DNA of 21,427 nt, taken from an uncultured cyanobacterium (GTDB lineage: Bacteria; Cyanobacteriota; Cyanobacteriia; Cyanobacteriales; Chroococcidiopsidaceae). Within the stretch, counting starts at the first letter, position 1, and each line of letters begins with the position of its first letter. Shown piece by piece: positions 21,030-21,427 of the stretch. The notes beneath the pieces are model-generated. The model had not been told where the DNA came from and ran no database searches. It saw nothing but the letters and a program-made list of their open reading frames with translations. The translations under genes were made by a program, and so were the position numbers. The stretch covers positions 1 through 21,427 of the forward strand of contig CAMIFA010000086.1 of the NCBI GenBank assembly GCA_946221495.1. Reading direction: 5' to 3'.

Positions 21030-21427
21030 ATTGTTAAGAAATTTAAACTTGGACTTATAAATTGCTTTGTAATCTATGATTACTATTGATTTGTGACCTA
21101 AGAAATGGTGTTTACTACGGTTTTCATCCTAGCTAGGTTATGACTAGACCAATGTCTGCCTATAGATACAAAATACTTAAAAGAAAATTAGAAGTGCGTG
21201 AATACTTGCTACAGAACGATATATTTACTTAGATGTTGAAGTTATCAGGAATTTCAACTAGCTAGCGATCGCCCTACGTTATACTCATTAAGATATTTTG
21301 TTGGTTTTACTAATTCTGTCTAACTAACTCAAGAAGAATTACATCTAACTAAAGTTATAATTTATAGTAAAATTTTAGATGTTTTGACCAATAATCTATT
21401 TATTAAAAAATATATCTCTACTCAAAA
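21030..21427. other. AT-rich region upstream of crtW
   Basis: 398 bases with no supportable gene to the window edge. It should contain the crtW promoter, which I cannot place with confidence. One HIP1 site lies near 21265. A 30-codon plus-strand frame at about 21139 lacks a ribosome site and is not called. Confidence 0.4.

Noticed and set aside
1..21427. tRNA, rRNA, transposase or phage genes
   Set aside because: None seen on either strand; no cloverleaf-like element or insertion-sequence transposase could be recognised.

Overview
The window is chromosomal-type DNA from a cyanobacterium. Evidence: about two dozen copies of the HIP1 octamer GCGATCGC, a PII protein numbered exactly like cyanobacterial GlnB with Ser49 and Tyr51, two helical carotenoid proteins (homologues of the N-terminal domain of the orange carotenoid protein), a CrtW-type beta-carotene ketolase, and short tandem heptamer repeats (STRR type). 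A filamentous or Chroococcidiopsis-like, stress-tolerant lineage fits best; that placement is inference.

Layout. 159-1571 (+) is a conserved two-segment membrane protein of unknown role, convergent with a manganese catalase (1644-2585, -). 3164-3825 (+) is a HigB/HigA-type toxin-antitoxin pair lying between two imperfect direct repeats. A small GNAT acetyltransferase follows (-). From 12599 down to 4685 almost everything is on the minus strand: DUF2267 protein, SRPBCC protein, two tandem zinc alcohol dehydrogenases, the 21-codon tail of another dehydrogenase, an exported Yellow/MRJP-type protein, a Tat-exported Gfo/Idh/MocA oxidoreductase, a dehydrogenase gene split by a 29-bp insertion, and a cupin. 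With the nearby Mn catalase this looks like an oxidative/desiccation stress and aldehyde-handling island.

12854-15116 (+) carries a DUF6335 protein, two helical carotenoid proteins and an unrecognised 57-residue acidic protein. 15117-15814 is noncoding with several hairpins. 15815-18110 (+) is an overlapping three-gene unit: phosphoglucomutase/phosphomannomutase, an NrtS-like small membrane protein and an RdgB/HAM1 NTP pyrophosphatase. The last part of rdgB and its 3' flank are duplicated in perfect tandem (188 bp). Then come glnB, thiD and crtW, all on the minus strand. CrtW makes the ketocarotenoids that OCP/HCP-type proteins bind, so it may functionally complement the carotenoid proteins about 5-6 kb away.

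The most unusual points are: (1) a 29-bp element inserted inside a HIP1 site that splits a dehydrogenase into two frames joined by a GTGA overlap, and which itself supplies the Shine-Dalgarno sequence for the second part; (2) a dehydrogenase ghost ending in GTGA on the start codon of the yellow gene; (3) heptamer repeats that form the N terminus of RdgB, its 3' flank and the ribosome-binding leaders of the two tandem dehydrogenases; (4) the carotenoid-protein pair with its small acidic partner. No wholly new multi-gene defence or mobile system could be supported.
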